Shown: positions 33,581-42,776, counted from the stretch's first letter. The stretch: DNA of 64,000 bases from Fimbriimonadaceae bacterium (GCA_023957775.1 JAMLGR010000020.1:1-64000), one strand, 5' to 3'. The notes: generated from the letters alone by a model not told the origin. Numbers and translations are program-made.

Positions 33581-34777
33581 CTACCGGTAGAGCAGGTGCG
33601 TCTTCCGCACGGCGCGGAACGCCTGCAGCGCCGGCATCCAGTCCCGGCGCGCGGCCGCGTAGCCGCCCTGGAGAAGGGCTTGCGAGGTTTGGGAGTTCTG
33701 CAGCAGGTTCACCAGTCGGCTCGAGTCCCACTCGGGGAAGAGGCGGTGCAACTCAAAGACCAGCTCGCAGCCAAAGCGCACCGAGTCGAACGCCGCGCGA
33801 TCCGTCACCGTGAAACCGACCCCGCCGCACGGCTCGTTCGCGAACTTGCTGGCGTTCGGCGTGAACTCCAGCGGGTACACACGCACGCCCGGAACCGCCT
33901 TGGCGTTGAGCGCCGCGGCCAGCTTGCGACCGTCGAGCCAGGGCGCTCCCACGAGCTCGAAGGGCGTGTCGGTGCCTCGGCCGACCGAGAGGTTGGTCGC
34001 TTCGACGAGCCCGATGCCCGGATAGAGCAAGGCTTCGGTCGGCGACCGCATGTTGGGGGACGGGTTGACCCAGGTCAGCCCGGTTTCGTCCCACCACATG
34101 TCGCGCCGCCAGCCCTCGCACTTCACCACGGAGAGCTTCGCGCCGATCTTGCGCTCGCTGTTGAACAACCGGGCGAGCTCGCCGGCGGTCATGCCGTGGA
34201 CCAGCGGGATCGTGTGGAAGGCGGTGAGCCCGAGGTGGCGCTCGTCGGCGACCGGGCCGTCGGCGTCGATCGCCGTGATCGGATTCGGGCGATCCAACAC
34301 GACGACCTCGAGCCCGTCCCTGGCGGCGGCTTCCATCGCGTAGCCGAGCGTGCCGACGTACGTGTAGAAGCGCGTGCCGATGTCCTGGATGTCGAACACG
34401 ATCGTGTCGACCCCTTGAAGCTGCTCCTTCTTGGGCCGGTAGCGATCGGCCCCTTGGCCGGGGTTGTAGAGCGAGTAGGCGGGAAGGCCGGTCTTCTCGT
34501 CGCGTCCGTCCTTCACCGCCTCGTCCACCAGGCCCCGGAGGCCGTGCTCCGGGGCGAACAGGCAGACCAGCGTCATGCCCGGCGCCGCCGCGAGGACGTC
34601 CGAGGTGAACCGCCCATCTCGGGTGCGCCCCGTGTGGTTCGTGATGAGCGCGACCTTGCGGCCCTTGAGTTGGGCGAACCCGTCGCGCTCGAGGACATCG
34701 ATGCCGCAAAGCACGTCGGGAGCGCGGTGGACCATGCCGAGGGCGGCCACGGCGGGGAGGAGCATGGCAAGACTCAT
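33581..34777 (-). CDS. exo-beta-N-acetylmuramidase NamZ-type (DUF1343)
   Basis: 398 aa with a short signal peptide (MSLAMLLPAVAALGMVHRA). DUF1343 motifs: VALITNHTGRTRDG, LFAPEHGLRG, IVFDIQDIGTRFYTYVGTL and VLDRPNPI, then NPSPNMRSPTEALLYPG and LSVGRGTDTPFELVGAPW. Characterised members release terminal MurNAc from cell-wall fragments, so a role in peptidoglycan recycling or scavenging in the periplasm is likely. TAAACC ends 6 nt before the ATG; the bases between (TCCTCC) are anti-SD-like and not an SD. Divergent from the DUF3500 gene. Confidence 0.88.
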   Translation of the reverse strand: MSLAMLLPAVAALGMVHRAPDVLCGIDVLERDGFAQLKGRKVALITNHTGRTRDGRFTSDVLAAAPGMTLVCLFAPEHGLRGLVDEAVKDGRDEKTGLPAYSLYNPGQGADRYRPKKEQLQGVDTIVFDIQDIGTRFYTYVGTLGYAMEAAARDGLEVVVLDRPNPITAIDADGPVADERHLGLTAFHTIPLVHGMTAGELARLFNSERKIGAKLSVVKCEGWRRDMWWDETGLTWVNPSPNMRSPTEALLYPGIGLVEATNLSVGRGTDTPFELVGAPWLDGRKLAAALNAKAVPGVRVYPLEFTPNASKFANEPCGGVGFTVTDRAAFDSVRFGCELVFELHRLFPEWDSSRLVNLLQNSQTSQALLQGGYAAARRDWMPALQAFRAVRKTHLLYR

Positions 34778-34882
34778 GGAGGAGGTTTACCCGGCGGGCG
34801 TTGCACGCCCGTGTTGGGTTTTGAGGTCCCCATTGCGTCTTTGCGTTCTTTGCGTGATACCCCCGGGAGGAGGCAGGCGGTG

Positions 34883-35905
34883 GTGCCGCGAACTCGTGTG
34901 CTCATGAAGCTGTTCCTGGGTTTCTTGGTGGCGGGCGCGCTGATCGTCGCGGTTCGGCTGGGGGCGGAGGGGCCTGTGGCGCGGGACACCGGGGTCGTCC
35001 AGGCGGCCAAGGCCTTCCTGGACGCGTTGCCGGCGGCGGAGCGGGCCAAGGCCGCGCGGCCCTTCGACTTGGCGCTGCGCAAGGTGTGGCAGTTCACCCC
35101 CGGAGACCGTGCCGGGACTCGGCTGCGAGACCTCGGCCCGGAGCAGAGGGCCCTTGCGGAGGCGCTGCTGAAGACCAGTCTCAGCGAGGGAGGCTACTTC
35201 AAGACCAAGAACGTGATGCACCTCGAGGACATTCTCGGAGGCAGCTACGCCAGCGACCTCTATTGGATCGAGATCTTCGGAACACCCTCGGCGGACGGCC
35301 CCTGGGGGTGGCAGTACGAGGGCCACCACGTGGTGCTCACCTTCACCTACGTCGGCGGAAAGATGTCGATGACCCCCGCGTTCTTCGGAGCCCATCCGGC
35401 CCTTGCCAACGATGGCAAGCGTGAACTTCGGGCGCTGGGCGCCGAAGAGGACTTCGCGCTGAAGCTATTCGGCACGCTCGACGCCGAGCAGCAAGCAAGG
35501 GCGCGAATCATCGAGGCTGTGCCCGCCGACATCTTCACTGGCCCCGATCGCGACACGATCCTGACCGAACCAAAGGGGCTGCCGTGCTCCGCGCTCAATG
35601 CCGACCAGCGCGAAAGGATGATGGCCCTGATCGACGTCTACCTCGACGACGCACCCGCGGAGGAGGCCGCTTTGCGGAAAGCCGCGATCGAACGGTCCCT
35701 CGACCAGACCCTGTTCGCATGGATCGGACCAGCCGAGCGCGGAACGCGCTTCTACTACCGGATTCACGGACCTCAAGTGCTCATCGAGTTCGACCACACG
35801 TCCGCGAGCCGAAGCGACGACCCGCACATCCACTCCATCTGGCGCACCCCCGGGGACGACTACGGCGAGGACCTTCTGAAGCGGCACTACCTCGAGGATC
35901 ATTAG
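34883..35905 (+). CDS. DUF3500 family protein
   Basis: 340 aa. GTG start at 34883 (or 34880) chosen because GGGAGGAGG lies 7-10 nt upstream; an ATG at 34904 is the alternative. N-terminal anchor or signal peptide (MKLFLGFLVAGALIVAVRLG). The DUF3500 signature is clear: YWIEIFGTPSADGPWGWQYE followed by GHHVVLTFTYVGG and PAFFGAHPA, and a late FDHTSASRSDDPHIHSIWR. The function of the family is unknown. It has an SD, unlike most neighbours, and a heptad array follows its stop. Confidence 0.85.
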   Translation: MPRTRVLMKLFLGFLVAGALIVAVRLGAEGPVARDTGVVQAAKAFLDALPAAERAKAARPFDLALRKVWQFTPGDRAGTRLRDLGPEQRALAEALLKTSLSEGGYFKTKNVMHLEDILGGSYASDLYWIEIFGTPSADGPWGWQYEGHHVVLTFTYVGGKMSMTPAFFGAHPALANDGKRELRALGAEEDFALKLFGTLDAEQQARARIIEAVPADIFTGPDRDTILTEPKGLPCSALNADQRERMMALIDVYLDDAPAEEAALRKAAIERSLDQTLFAWIGPAERGTRFYYRIHGPQVLIEFDHTSASRSDDPHIHSIWRTPGDDYGEDLLKRHYLEDH

Positions 35906-35915
35906 CTGGGGGGAC

Positions 35916-35964
35916 GGGAATCGGGGATCGGGAATCGGGAATCGGGAATCGGGGATCGGGATTC
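35916..35964. repeat. heptanucleotide array (GGGAATC)
   Basis: Seven heptads: GGGAATC, GGGGATC, GGGAATC x3, GGGGATC, GGGATTC. It ends 5 bp before the TACAAT -10 box of the GH57 gene, occupying the -35 region. Confidence 0.9.
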
Positions 35965-35969
35965 CCGTC

Positions 35970-35975
35970 TACAAT
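35970..35975 (+). promoter_or_regulatory. -10 box of a leaderless promoter for the GH57 gene
   Basis: TACAAT ends 6 nt before the ATG at 35982; no SD and no separate -35 besides the heptad array. Confidence 0.5.
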
Positions 35976-35981
35976 ATCCTC

Positions 35982-37676
35982 ATGCCCGTCGGACGATTCG
36001 TGCTGTGCCTCCACTCGCACATGCCCTACGTGCTCTCCCACGGGAAATCTCCGCACGGAACGGACTGGATCCACGAGTCGGCCGCCGAGTGCTACCTCCC
36101 GATCCTCCACGCGCTCGATCGGTTGCACCGCGACGGAATCCGCCCGCGGTGGACCATCAACATGACCCCCATCCTCGCCGAGCAGCTTGAGGACCCCACC
36201 TTCCAATCGGGCTTCGCCGATTACTGCCAGGAGAAGATCGACGCCGCGATCGACGACGCGCGGCGGTTTGAAAAAGAGGGCGAGCTGTGGATGCAGGGGC
36301 TCGCGGCGATGTGGCAGCGCCACTACACGCAGGCCCTCGTCGAGTTCAAGCACCAGTGGGGGCGCTCGATCATCGAGGGGTTCCGCTACTTCCAGGACGA
36401 GGGGTGCATCGAGGTGATCACGTGCGCCGCAACGCACGGCTACCTGCCGCTCCTTGGAACGGAGGAGTCCGTGCGCGCCCAAGTGAAGCTCGGAGTCGAG
36501 ACGTACAAGAAGCACTTCGGCCGCCAACCGCGCGGCATGTGGCTGCCCGAGTGCGCGTATCGTCCCGCCTACGAATGGAAGCCTCCCGTGGGCGACGGGG
36601 CCAGCTTCGAACGGGCGGGCGTGGACGCCATCCTGGCTGAAAACGGGGTCGAGTACTTCTTTGTGGACTCCCACATGATCCGGGGAGGCGAGCCGCTCGG
36701 CACCTACGCGGGCAAATTTCCGCAGCTTGCCGAGCTGTTCGCGCGCAGCCAGAAGTTCTTCACCCCTCCCCCCGAGCAGCGCAGCGAGTACGAACCCTAC
36801 CGGCTGACGTCGGGCGTGGCCGTGTTCGCACGCGATCCTCAGACCACCGTCAAAGTCTGGTCGGGCGAGCACGGCTATCCGGGCGATCCGCACTACCTCG
36901 AGTTCCACAAGCAGCTCTATCCGGGCCGCCACAAGTATTGGCGCATCAGCGAGGACAAGCAGGACCTGGGCAAGAAGCAGCCGTACGATCCGTGGGCGGC
37001 GTTCGAGCGCCTCTCCGGCCACGCCGCGGATATGGCCAAGACCCTCAAGGAGACGCTCGCCGCGTACCGGGGAGCCAGCGGGCACGACGGCATCGTGACA
37101 TCGATGTACGACACCGAGCTGTTCGGCCACTGGTGGTTCGAAGGGCCGGAGTTCTTGTGCGAGCTGGGCCGACACGTCGCCGCCGATCCCGATCTCGAGT
37201 GCGTTTCCGCCTCGGAAGTGCTGGACTCGGGCGTCGTGCGGGGCACGATCACGCTGCCCGAAGGGTCGTGGGGCGAAGGCGGCTACCACTTCGTTTGGCT
37301 CAACGACGGCAACGTGTGGACGTGGGAAAAGCTGCTTCCGGCCGAGCGCAGGATGCGCGAGCTGTCCGAGCGGCTGGCGAACGGACCCGCCCGCGAAATC
37401 GTCATTCAAGCGGGAAGGGAACTGCTCCTTGCCGAAGCGTCGGACTGGCAGTTCCTCATCTCGACGTTCTCCGCCCGCGACTATGCCGAAGTCCGCTTCG
37501 ACGACCATATCGATCGGTTCCACCGTCTGGCCGACCTTGCCGAGTCCGTCCACGCCGGTGGTGAACTCTCTGTCGCCGATCAGACATTCATCGAGGAGTG
37601 CCAATCGAAAGACGCTCCCTTTGCCGATCTGGACCCCTCGCTGTGGAGTCCCTCTCGATCTCCCGTTGGGACCTAA
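35982..37676 (+). CDS. GH57 1,4-alpha-glucan branching enzyme
   Basis: 564 aa. GH57 motifs in order: LCLHSHMPYVLSHG (region 1, HxHxP), ATHGYLPLLG, GMWLPECAYRPAYEW with the nucleophile glutamate, SMYDTELFGHWWFEGPEFL with the acid/base aspartate, and a C-terminal alpha-helical DUF1957-type domain. Length and the ELFGHWWFEG motif fit the branching-enzyme subgroup, which makes alpha-1,6 branches in glycogen-like glucans in the cytoplasm. No glycogen synthase is adjacent. The lipoprotein gene starts 3 bp after the stop. Confidence 0.9.
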   Translation: MPVGRFVLCLHSHMPYVLSHGKSPHGTDWIHESAAECYLPILHALDRLHRDGIRPRWTINMTPILAEQLEDPTFQSGFADYCQEKIDAAIDDARRFEKEGELWMQGLAAMWQRHYTQALVEFKHQWGRSIIEGFRYFQDEGCIEVITCAATHGYLPLLGTEESVRAQVKLGVETYKKHFGRQPRGMWLPECAYRPAYEWKPPVGDGASFERAGVDAILAENGVEYFFVDSHMIRGGEPLGTYAGKFPQLAELFARSQKFFTPPPEQRSEYEPYRLTSGVAVFARDPQTTVKVWSGEHGYPGDPHYLEFHKQLYPGRHKYWRISEDKQDLGKKQPYDPWAAFERLSGHAADMAKTLKETLAAYRGASGHDGIVTSMYDTELFGHWWFEGPEFLCELGRHVAADPDLECVSASEVLDSGVVRGTITLPEGSWGEGGYHFVWLNDGNVWTWEKLLPAERRMRELSERLANGPAREIVIQAGRELLLAEASDWQFLISTFSARDYAEVRFDDHIDRFHRLADLAESVHAGGELSVADQTFIEECQSKDAPFADLDPSLWSPSRSPVGT

Positions 37677-37679
37677 ACC

Positions 37680-38576
37680 ATGAAACCCTCTCTTGCTTCG
37701 TCGATTCTCGCAGCGGCCTCCCTCCTTGCGTTCGCAGGGTGTGGCGGCGGCCAGAAGCCTTCTGCCCAGGCCCAAGCGGGTTCCCAACCACCGGTCGCGG
37801 CCCCCAACGCCCCGGCTCCTTCCGTTGCGAAGGCGCTGGAAGACGCGAAGGTGGACGTGCCGCCCATTCCCGCGAAGAACACCAAGGGTTGGGCTGGCGG
37901 GAAGCTCGCGGCCACCGACATCGCCGCCAAGATGGACGCCGCCATGAAGAGCCTTCGCAACGTGCGCGTGGTGGCCACCGTGCTGGGGAAGACTCCAAAA
38001 GGGCGCATCATGCCCTCCACGTTTCCCGGTGAGATCCAAGACGATCGGACGTTCCGCATCTCCTACATGCTCCTCACCGACGACGTCCCCACGACGGGCA
38101 TCGCGACCGCCAACGGCACCAAGCTGGTCACCCTCGGCGAGGGCGGGCTCTCCGCTCCGAAGAAGGTGGGTTCGACCCCGCAGCGCGACATGGAGAAACT
38201 GGTCGAGGAGTGGCCCAAATCGTTCCCCACCAACGTTTTCGACGGGCTGACCGACGGCGGCGGCTACTGGAGCGCACTCATCGGGGCGTGGCAGCGCGGC
38301 GTACAGGGGTTCAAACTCTCGGTGGAGGAGCGCACCATGCCCTTTAAGGATCGGAAGATCAGAAACTACCGAGTCGTCGCAGAGCGGCCGGTGCCCGGCC
38401 CCGGCGGGCGCGTCGAGACCGTCGAACTTGTCGTGGACGGACAGATCTTCCTGCCGGTCACCATCCGTTCCCATGGGTGGGACCAGCAGGGTCGGGAGTT
38501 CCAGTACCAGTGGTCGGCCGAATGGAAGAACAACCAGAAGCTCGACGCATCGAAATTCAAGATCGGCAACTCCTGA
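37680..38576 (+). CDS. lipoprotein, LolA-like fold possible
   Basis: 298 aa. Lipobox LAFAGC at residues ~15-20 followed by GGGQKPS, then a Pro/Ala-rich linker to ~residue 50. The mature domain (MDAAMKSLRNVRVVATVLGK, then FRISYMLLTDDVP, ending FQYQWSAEW) has the antiparallel strands of LolA/LppX or DUF1571-like lipoproteins, but I would not name one. It is 3 bp downstream of the GH57 gene, so co-transcribed with a cytoplasmic enzyme for reasons not evident from sequence. Substrate for LspA. Confidence 0.7.
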   Translation: MKPSLASSILAAASLLAFAGCGGGQKPSAQAQAGSQPPVAAPNAPAPSVAKALEDAKVDVPPIPAKNTKGWAGGKLAATDIAAKMDAAMKSLRNVRVVATVLGKTPKGRIMPSTFPGEIQDDRTFRISYMLLTDDVPTTGIATANGTKLVTLGEGGLSAPKKVGSTPQRDMEKLVEEWPKSFPTNVFDGLTDGGGYWSALIGAWQRGVQGFKLSVEERTMPFKDRKIRNYRVVAERPVPGPGGRVETVELVVDGQIFLPVTIRSHGWDQQGREFQYQWSAEWKNNQKLDASKFKIGNS

Positions 38577-38596
38577 CGCGCCGGTAATCTCCGCGC

Positions 38597-39736
38597 ATGC
38601 GGTTTTCAACGCGGGCTGTGCACGGGGCGGGGACGTTCGAGGACGGGGTCGGCGCGTCCGTCCGCCCGATCTACCAGAGTTCGACCTTCCGTTGGGAGTC
38701 GCTCGAACGCGAGCCACCGTTCATGTATGCCCGCTACGGCAATCCCAACCGCGCGGAGTTGGAGGCGACCCTTGCGGCGCTCGAAGGAGCCGAATACGGC
38801 GCGTGCTTCTCGAGCGGAATGGCCGCCCTCGCCGCGGCCATGTCCTTGGCCCAAGCCGGGGACCACGTCGTGCTCGCCGATGCGATCTACGGGGGAACGG
38901 CGGCCCTCGCCGCAAAGCTCCTCCCCCGGCATGGAATCGAGGTCTCCTCGTTCGACTCGCTGAAGCCGGAATCGCTTCGCGCCGCCGCACGCCCCAACAC
39001 GAAGCTCGTGTTCTACGAGTCCCCCACCAATCCCACGGTGGAGGTCGTTGACATCGCCGCCGTGGCGGCCGTGGCAAAACAGTTAGGGATCCTAACGGTT
39101 TTTGACAACACGTTCGCCACTCCCTACCTCACGCGTCCCCTTTCCCTGGGTGCGGACGTCGTCGTGCACTCGACGACCAAGTATCTGGGAGGCCACAGCG
39201 ACGTGACCGGCGGGGCGGCGCTGACGAACGACGCGGCCATTCATGCGCACCTGCTCGAACAACTCAAGCTCGGGGGCGCGGTACCGGAACCGTTCGCGAG
39301 TTGGCTGACCCTGCGGGGCGTGAAGACGCTTCCCGCCCGGATGCGCGTGCACTGCGACAACGCGGCCCGGGTCGCCGAACACTTGGCGGCGCACCCCAAA
39401 GTGCGGCGCGTCTGTTACCCGGGGTTGGCGGAGCCGGACGTGCGGGCGCTGGCCGCGCGGCAGATGGAGGGCCGGTTCGGAGGCATCGTCGCGTTCGAAC
39501 TGGAAGGCGGGCGGGACGCGGCCTTCCAGTTCGCCGAGCGGACCCGGGTGTTCCATATCGCCGCGAGCCTCGGCGGCGTCGAATCGCTGCTCTCCTACCC
39601 GCCGCTGTTCTCCCACGCGGGGCTCACGGAAGAGGAGCGCCAGGCTCGCGGGATCACGCCGGGCCTGCTGCGCGCGAGCGTGGGGCTGGAGGACATCGAC
39701 GACCTGGTCGAGGATCTCGACCGGGCCCTCGCCTAA
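38597..39736 (+). CDS. PLP-dependent Cys/Met metabolism enzyme (cystathionine gamma-synthase/lyase or methionine gamma-lyase)
   Basis: 379 aa. Family signatures: STRAVHGAGTFEDGVGASVR, YARYGNPNRAELEATLAALE, SSGMAALAAAM, VFYESPTNPTVEVVDIAAV and the PLP lysine in HSTTKYLGGHSDVTGG. SLGGVESLLSYPPLFSHAGL near the end binds the substrate carboxylate. Synthase, beta-lyase, gamma-lyase and O-acetylhomoserine variants cannot be separated by reading alone. TAATCT ends 6 nt before the ATG; no SD. Confidence 0.88.
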   Translation: MRFSTRAVHGAGTFEDGVGASVRPIYQSSTFRWESLEREPPFMYARYGNPNRAELEATLAALEGAEYGACFSSGMAALAAAMSLAQAGDHVVLADAIYGGTAALAAKLLPRHGIEVSSFDSLKPESLRAAARPNTKLVFYESPTNPTVEVVDIAAVAAVAKQLGILTVFDNTFATPYLTRPLSLGADVVVHSTTKYLGGHSDVTGGAALTNDAAIHAHLLEQLKLGGAVPEPFASWLTLRGVKTLPARMRVHCDNAARVAEHLAAHPKVRRVCYPGLAEPDVRALAARQMEGRFGGIVAFELEGGRDAAFQFAERTRVFHIAASLGGVESLLSYPPLFSHAGLTEEERQARGITPGLLRASVGLEDIDDLVEDLDRALA

Positions 39737-39812
39737 CCCGGATCCTCGCGCGAAGGCATGAAAGGCCGGCGTCCGGGCTGTTCTCTGGCCGGGTTTCGGC
39801 TCCGCCCAGGGG

Positions 39813-39886
39813 TGCCACGCCCGCTGGCCGGGCGTGCAGAAGCCACCCGTTCAGGCGTCCGGCCCACGCCCGTCGAGCGGGCGTGG
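39813..39886. repeat. two CACGCCCG palindromes
   Basis: CCACGCCCG-CTGGC-CGGGCGTG and CCACGCCCG-TCGAG-CGGGCGTGG, in the 215-bp gap between two convergent genes (39737-39951). Same element as at 5918-5999. The rest of the gap shows nothing else. Confidence 0.75.
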
Positions 39887-39951
39887 CAGTGCGCAAACGC
39901 GCCTGGACGGTTTCTCGACAGTCGCCTCCTCCACGCACGCTCTGAGCCGGG

Positions 39952-41064
39952 CTAAACGCGCACGGGCTGGCCGGATTCCAGCGACTCCACGATCGCATGC
40001 ATCGTGCGCACCGTGGCGATGCCCTCGGCGAGGTCCGGGCTGTTGGGTTCGCCTGAGAGCAGCTTCGAGGCGAAGAAGTCGGCGTAGTTGCAGAACTCGC
40101 CGTAGTGCATGCCCTTCAGTTCGTGGCGGTAGTGGTAGCCCGCCATCGCGTGGTCGAAGTCCTCCTCGATCTCGATGCCGTCGCCATCGTGCCGGGTGAA
40201 TCGCAGCTCGGGGTAACGCGCCAAGCTCGTGCCTTTCGAGCCCATGAGGAAGCACTCGATCATCGACCGCGCACGGGGCAACTCGTGGATGCCGTAGTTC
40301 CCCAGCACGCGCCCTATCCTTCCGGATTCGGCGACGAGGTTCACACAGATCGCGTCATCGCCCCGCACCCCGTACCGCTCGCCCAGCGCCGTCTTCGTTC
40401 CGACGGCGTGGACCGTTCGGATCGGCCCCAGATACCAGCGGACGAGATCCACGGGGTGGCTGAGCCCGAGGTACGCCCAATGCGTGTCGGTGGCCGCCCA
40501 GGGGCTTTTCTCGTAGTACCAATCCATACGGTGGTTGTAGTGCGCGTCGACCAGCTCCACGTCGCCCACGTCGCCCGCCTCGTAGAGCTCCCGCTGACGT
40601 TGGAACGGCTCGTAGAACCGTGTGGACTGGCCCACCTGGAGCCGGCACCCGTGGACGCGTGCAAGCTCCAGGAGCCGATCGCCTTCGGACGGGTCGTTCA
40701 GGAGCGGCTTCGTGCAGATCACGTGCTTTCCGGCCTCGAACGCGGCCGCGATGTGGTCGGCGTGGAGCGAGTCGGGCGTGTAGATCGCCACGATGCGCAC
40801 GTCCTCGCGGGCAAGCATGGCGCGGTACTCGTCGGTGACCCACAAACCAGGGACCGCCTCTCGCGCCTCGTCGCGCTTCTCGGCCGCGAGATCGCAACCC
40901 GCGACCGCCTTGCACAGACCCGATGCGCGCAGGGCCACCAGGAGCGTATGCCCCTCGTGGAGGCCCAACACGCCGATGCCCAACCGCTCCTCGGGCGGCA
41001 CCTCGCCGTACGAGCGGCGATGGCCTACGGTCGGTTTGCCGGTGGGTTGGATGTCGCGGTGCAT
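39952..41064 (-). CDS. Gfo/Idh/MocA family oxidoreductase
   Basis: 370 aa. N-terminal Rossmann fold: GIGVLGLHEGHTLLVAL (a modified G-x-G-x-x-G), VAIYTPDSLHADHIAAAFEA and HVICTKPLLNDPSEG, where the E-K-P motif is T-K-P. Then the C-terminal alpha/beta domain (THWAYLGLSHPVDLVRWYLG). It oxidises or reduces a sugar or inositol with NAD(P); substrate unknown. The altered Rossmann glycine loop and cofactor lysine motif may lower activity or change cofactor. 3 bp after the HIT gene, so operonic. Confidence 0.82.
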   Translation of the reverse strand: MHRDIQPTGKPTVGHRRSYGEVPPEERLGIGVLGLHEGHTLLVALRASGLCKAVAGCDLAAEKRDEAREAVPGLWVTDEYRAMLAREDVRIVAIYTPDSLHADHIAAAFEAGKHVICTKPLLNDPSEGDRLLELARVHGCRLQVGQSTRFYEPFQRQRELYEAGDVGDVELVDAHYNHRMDWYYEKSPWAATDTHWAYLGLSHPVDLVRWYLGPIRTVHAVGTKTALGERYGVRGDDAICVNLVAESGRIGRVLGNYGIHELPRARSMIECFLMGSKGTSLARYPELRFTRHDGDGIEIEEDFDHAMAGYHYRHELKGMHYGEFCNYADFFASKLLSGEPNSPDLAEGIATVRTMHAIVESLESGQPVRV

Positions 41065-41067
41065 GGG

Positions 41068-41400
41068 CTATCCGGGGGGCCAGGTCAACGCACGGCCCCC
41101 GAGCAGGTGGGCGTGCAGGTGGGGCACGGTTTGTCCGGCCGCCTCGCCCTGATTGATCACGACGCGGTACCCCTCGTCCAGCCCGAACTCCTCGGCGATC
41201 TTCTTCGCGGCGTTCAGCAGGTACATGTGGTCGCCCTCGTCGGGAAGCGTCGCCAGGCCCGCGATCTCTGCGCGCGGCACGATGAGGATGTGGACGGGCG
41301 CCACGGGCTGGATGTCCTTGATGGCCACGACGTGGGCGTCCTGGTAGACGATCTCCCCGGGGATCTCGCCGTTGATGATTTTGGTGAAGAGGGTGGGCAC
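41068..41400 (-). CDS. HIT family protein (histidine triad nucleotide-binding)
   Basis: 110 aa, HINT-like. FTKIINGEIPGEIVYQDAHV at the N-terminus, APVHILIVPRAEI in the middle and the triad HLHAHLLGG near the end. HINT proteins cleave AMP-NH2 or aminoacyl-adenylates. It sits between mtaB and the oxidoreductase, 4 and 3 bp gaps, so it is in one operon with them. Confidence 0.92.
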   Translation of the reverse strand: MPTLFTKIINGEIPGEIVYQDAHVVAIKDIQPVAPVHILIVPRAEIAGLATLPDEGDHMYLLNAAKKIAEEFGLDEGYRVVINQGEAAGQTVPHLHAHLLGGRALTWPPG

Positions 41401-41404
41401 TGGC

Positions 41405-42721
41405 TCAGTTCCTTACCGAGAGGGCTCGGCGGTCAGGGGACGGAGCCGCGGCCAGTTCGCCGTAGAGCATGCCGTCCCGATGGTCCGAGAGGTGAACGTG
41501 GACAAGCGAGCCGACCCACTGCGGCGAGCCCGCAAACCGCACCTCGAGATAGTTGTCCGTCAGTCCGCCGAGGAGTCCGTCCCGGCGCTTGCCCTCCACG
41601 AGCACCCGAAGCGTCCGTCCGAGGAACCTCTGCGCATGCCCCTCGCCCGTCCGGCTCGTCACCTGGGAGAGCACCTGGCTTCGCCGCACCTTCTCCTCGG
41701 GGGCCACGGGGTCGCCCCACTGATCCGCGGGCGTGCCGTGCCGCGGCGAGAAGCGAAACAGGTGGGCCTTGAGGTACTTCGCCTGTTCGCAGACGGCCAC
41801 GCTCGACTGGAACCGTTCCTCGGACTCGGTTGGAAACCCGACCATGATGTCGGTCGTGAGCGAAAGGTCGGGAATCTCGGCGTAGAGCGATTCGCAAAGG
41901 TCGAGATAGTCGCGCTGCGTGTACGGGCGGTTCATGTCGGCGAGCACACCCGAATCCCCGCTTTGCAGGGGCACGTGGAGGTGGGGCACGACCTTGCCGC
42001 CGGCCGCCACCCGTTCGATCAGCCGCGGCGTGACCTGGCGCATCTCGATGCTGCTGATCCGGATGCGTTCGAGCCCGTCCACCGCGCACAGCCTTTCGAC
42101 AAGATCCTCGAAGTCTGGCCCGCCGCTCCCCGTGTCGGGGCCGTAGGCGCCGATCAGCACGCCTGTGAGAACGACCTCGCGGTAACCCATGGACGCCAGC
42201 CGCTCCGCCTCCTCGATCACCTCGCGCCACGGGCGCGACGACATGACGGGCCTCGTGAACGGGATCGAGCAGTAGCTGCAGAACACGCTGCACCCGTCCT
42301 GCACCTTCAGGGTCGCGCGCGTGCGTCCCGCAAACGCGGCGGGACGGGCGCGGGGGCCTCCCGGAGGCGGCTCCAAACCCGGAAAGGCATGGAGCAGGTA
42401 GCTCAGAGCCTCCAGCTTCTGCGGGTTGGGGACGACGACGTGCGCCCCTTCCATGGGTTCGCGCTTGTTGAGGGCCATCTGCGAAGCGCACCCCGTGACC
42501 ACGACCTTGGCGTCCGGGTTGGTGCGCGCGGCTTTGCGGATCGTGTACCGGCTCTTGCTCTCCGCGACCGACGTGACGCTGCACGTGTTGATGACGTAGA
42601 CGTCCGCGGGTTGGTCGAAGGGCACGGCGTCGAACCCCGCTTCCTCGAAGCTCTCGAGGATGCGCTGGGTCTCGTACTGGTTCACCTTGCAGCCCAGGGT
42701 CGTGAAGGCAGCCGTCGGCAC
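41405..42721 (-). CDS. mtaB: tRNA threonylcarbamoyladenosine (t6A37) methylthiotransferase
   Basis: 438 aa from a GTG. N-terminal UPF0004 domain with three cluster cysteines (TLGCKVNQYET, VINTCSVTSVAES, VVTGCASQM), radical SAM CxxxCxxC in VQDGCSVFCSYCSIPFTRP, and a C-terminal TRAM-like domain. It adds methylthio groups to t6A in tRNA; the TLGCKVNQYET opening fits MtaB more than MiaB or RimO. TAGAAT ends 6 nt before the GTG, so a leaderless start. First gene of an operon with HIT and Gfo/Idh. Confidence 0.9.
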   Translation of the reverse strand: MPTAAFTTLGCKVNQYETQRILESFEEAGFDAVPFDQPADVYVINTCSVTSVAESKSRYTIRKAARTNPDAKVVVTGCASQMALNKREPMEGAHVVVPNPQKLEALSYLLHAFPGLEPPPGGPRARPAAFAGRTRATLKVQDGCSVFCSYCSIPFTRPVMSSRPWREVIEEAERLASMGYREVVLTGVLIGAYGPDTGSGGPDFEDLVERLCAVDGLERIRISSIEMRQVTPRLIERVAAGGKVVPHLHVPLQSGDSGVLADMNRPYTQRDYLDLCESLYAEIPDLSLTTDIMVGFPTESEERFQSSVAVCEQAKYLKAHLFRFSPRHGTPADQWGDPVAPEEKVRRSQVLSQVTSRTGEGHAQRFLGRTLRVLVEGKRRDGLLGGLTDNYLEVRFAGSPQWVGSLVHVHLSDHRDGMLYGELAAAPSPDRRALSVRN

Positions 42722-42727
42722 CCTCCA

Positions 42728-42769
42728 ATTCTACAAGAACCGGGGTTGTTGGCCAGCCCGTGCCACAAT
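42728..42769. promoter_or_regulatory. divergent leaderless -10 boxes for mtaB and lpxK
   Basis: TAGAAT on the minus strand (42733-42728) ends 6 nt before the mtaB GTG. CACAAT on the plus strand (42764-42769) ends 7 nt before the lpxK ATG. The gap is only 55 bp. Confidence 0.45.
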
Positions 42770-42776
42770 CGGCCCG

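Noticed and set aside
35781-38717. 978-codon minus-strand ORF
   Set aside because: Antisense to the GH57 and lipoprotein genes; no motifs.
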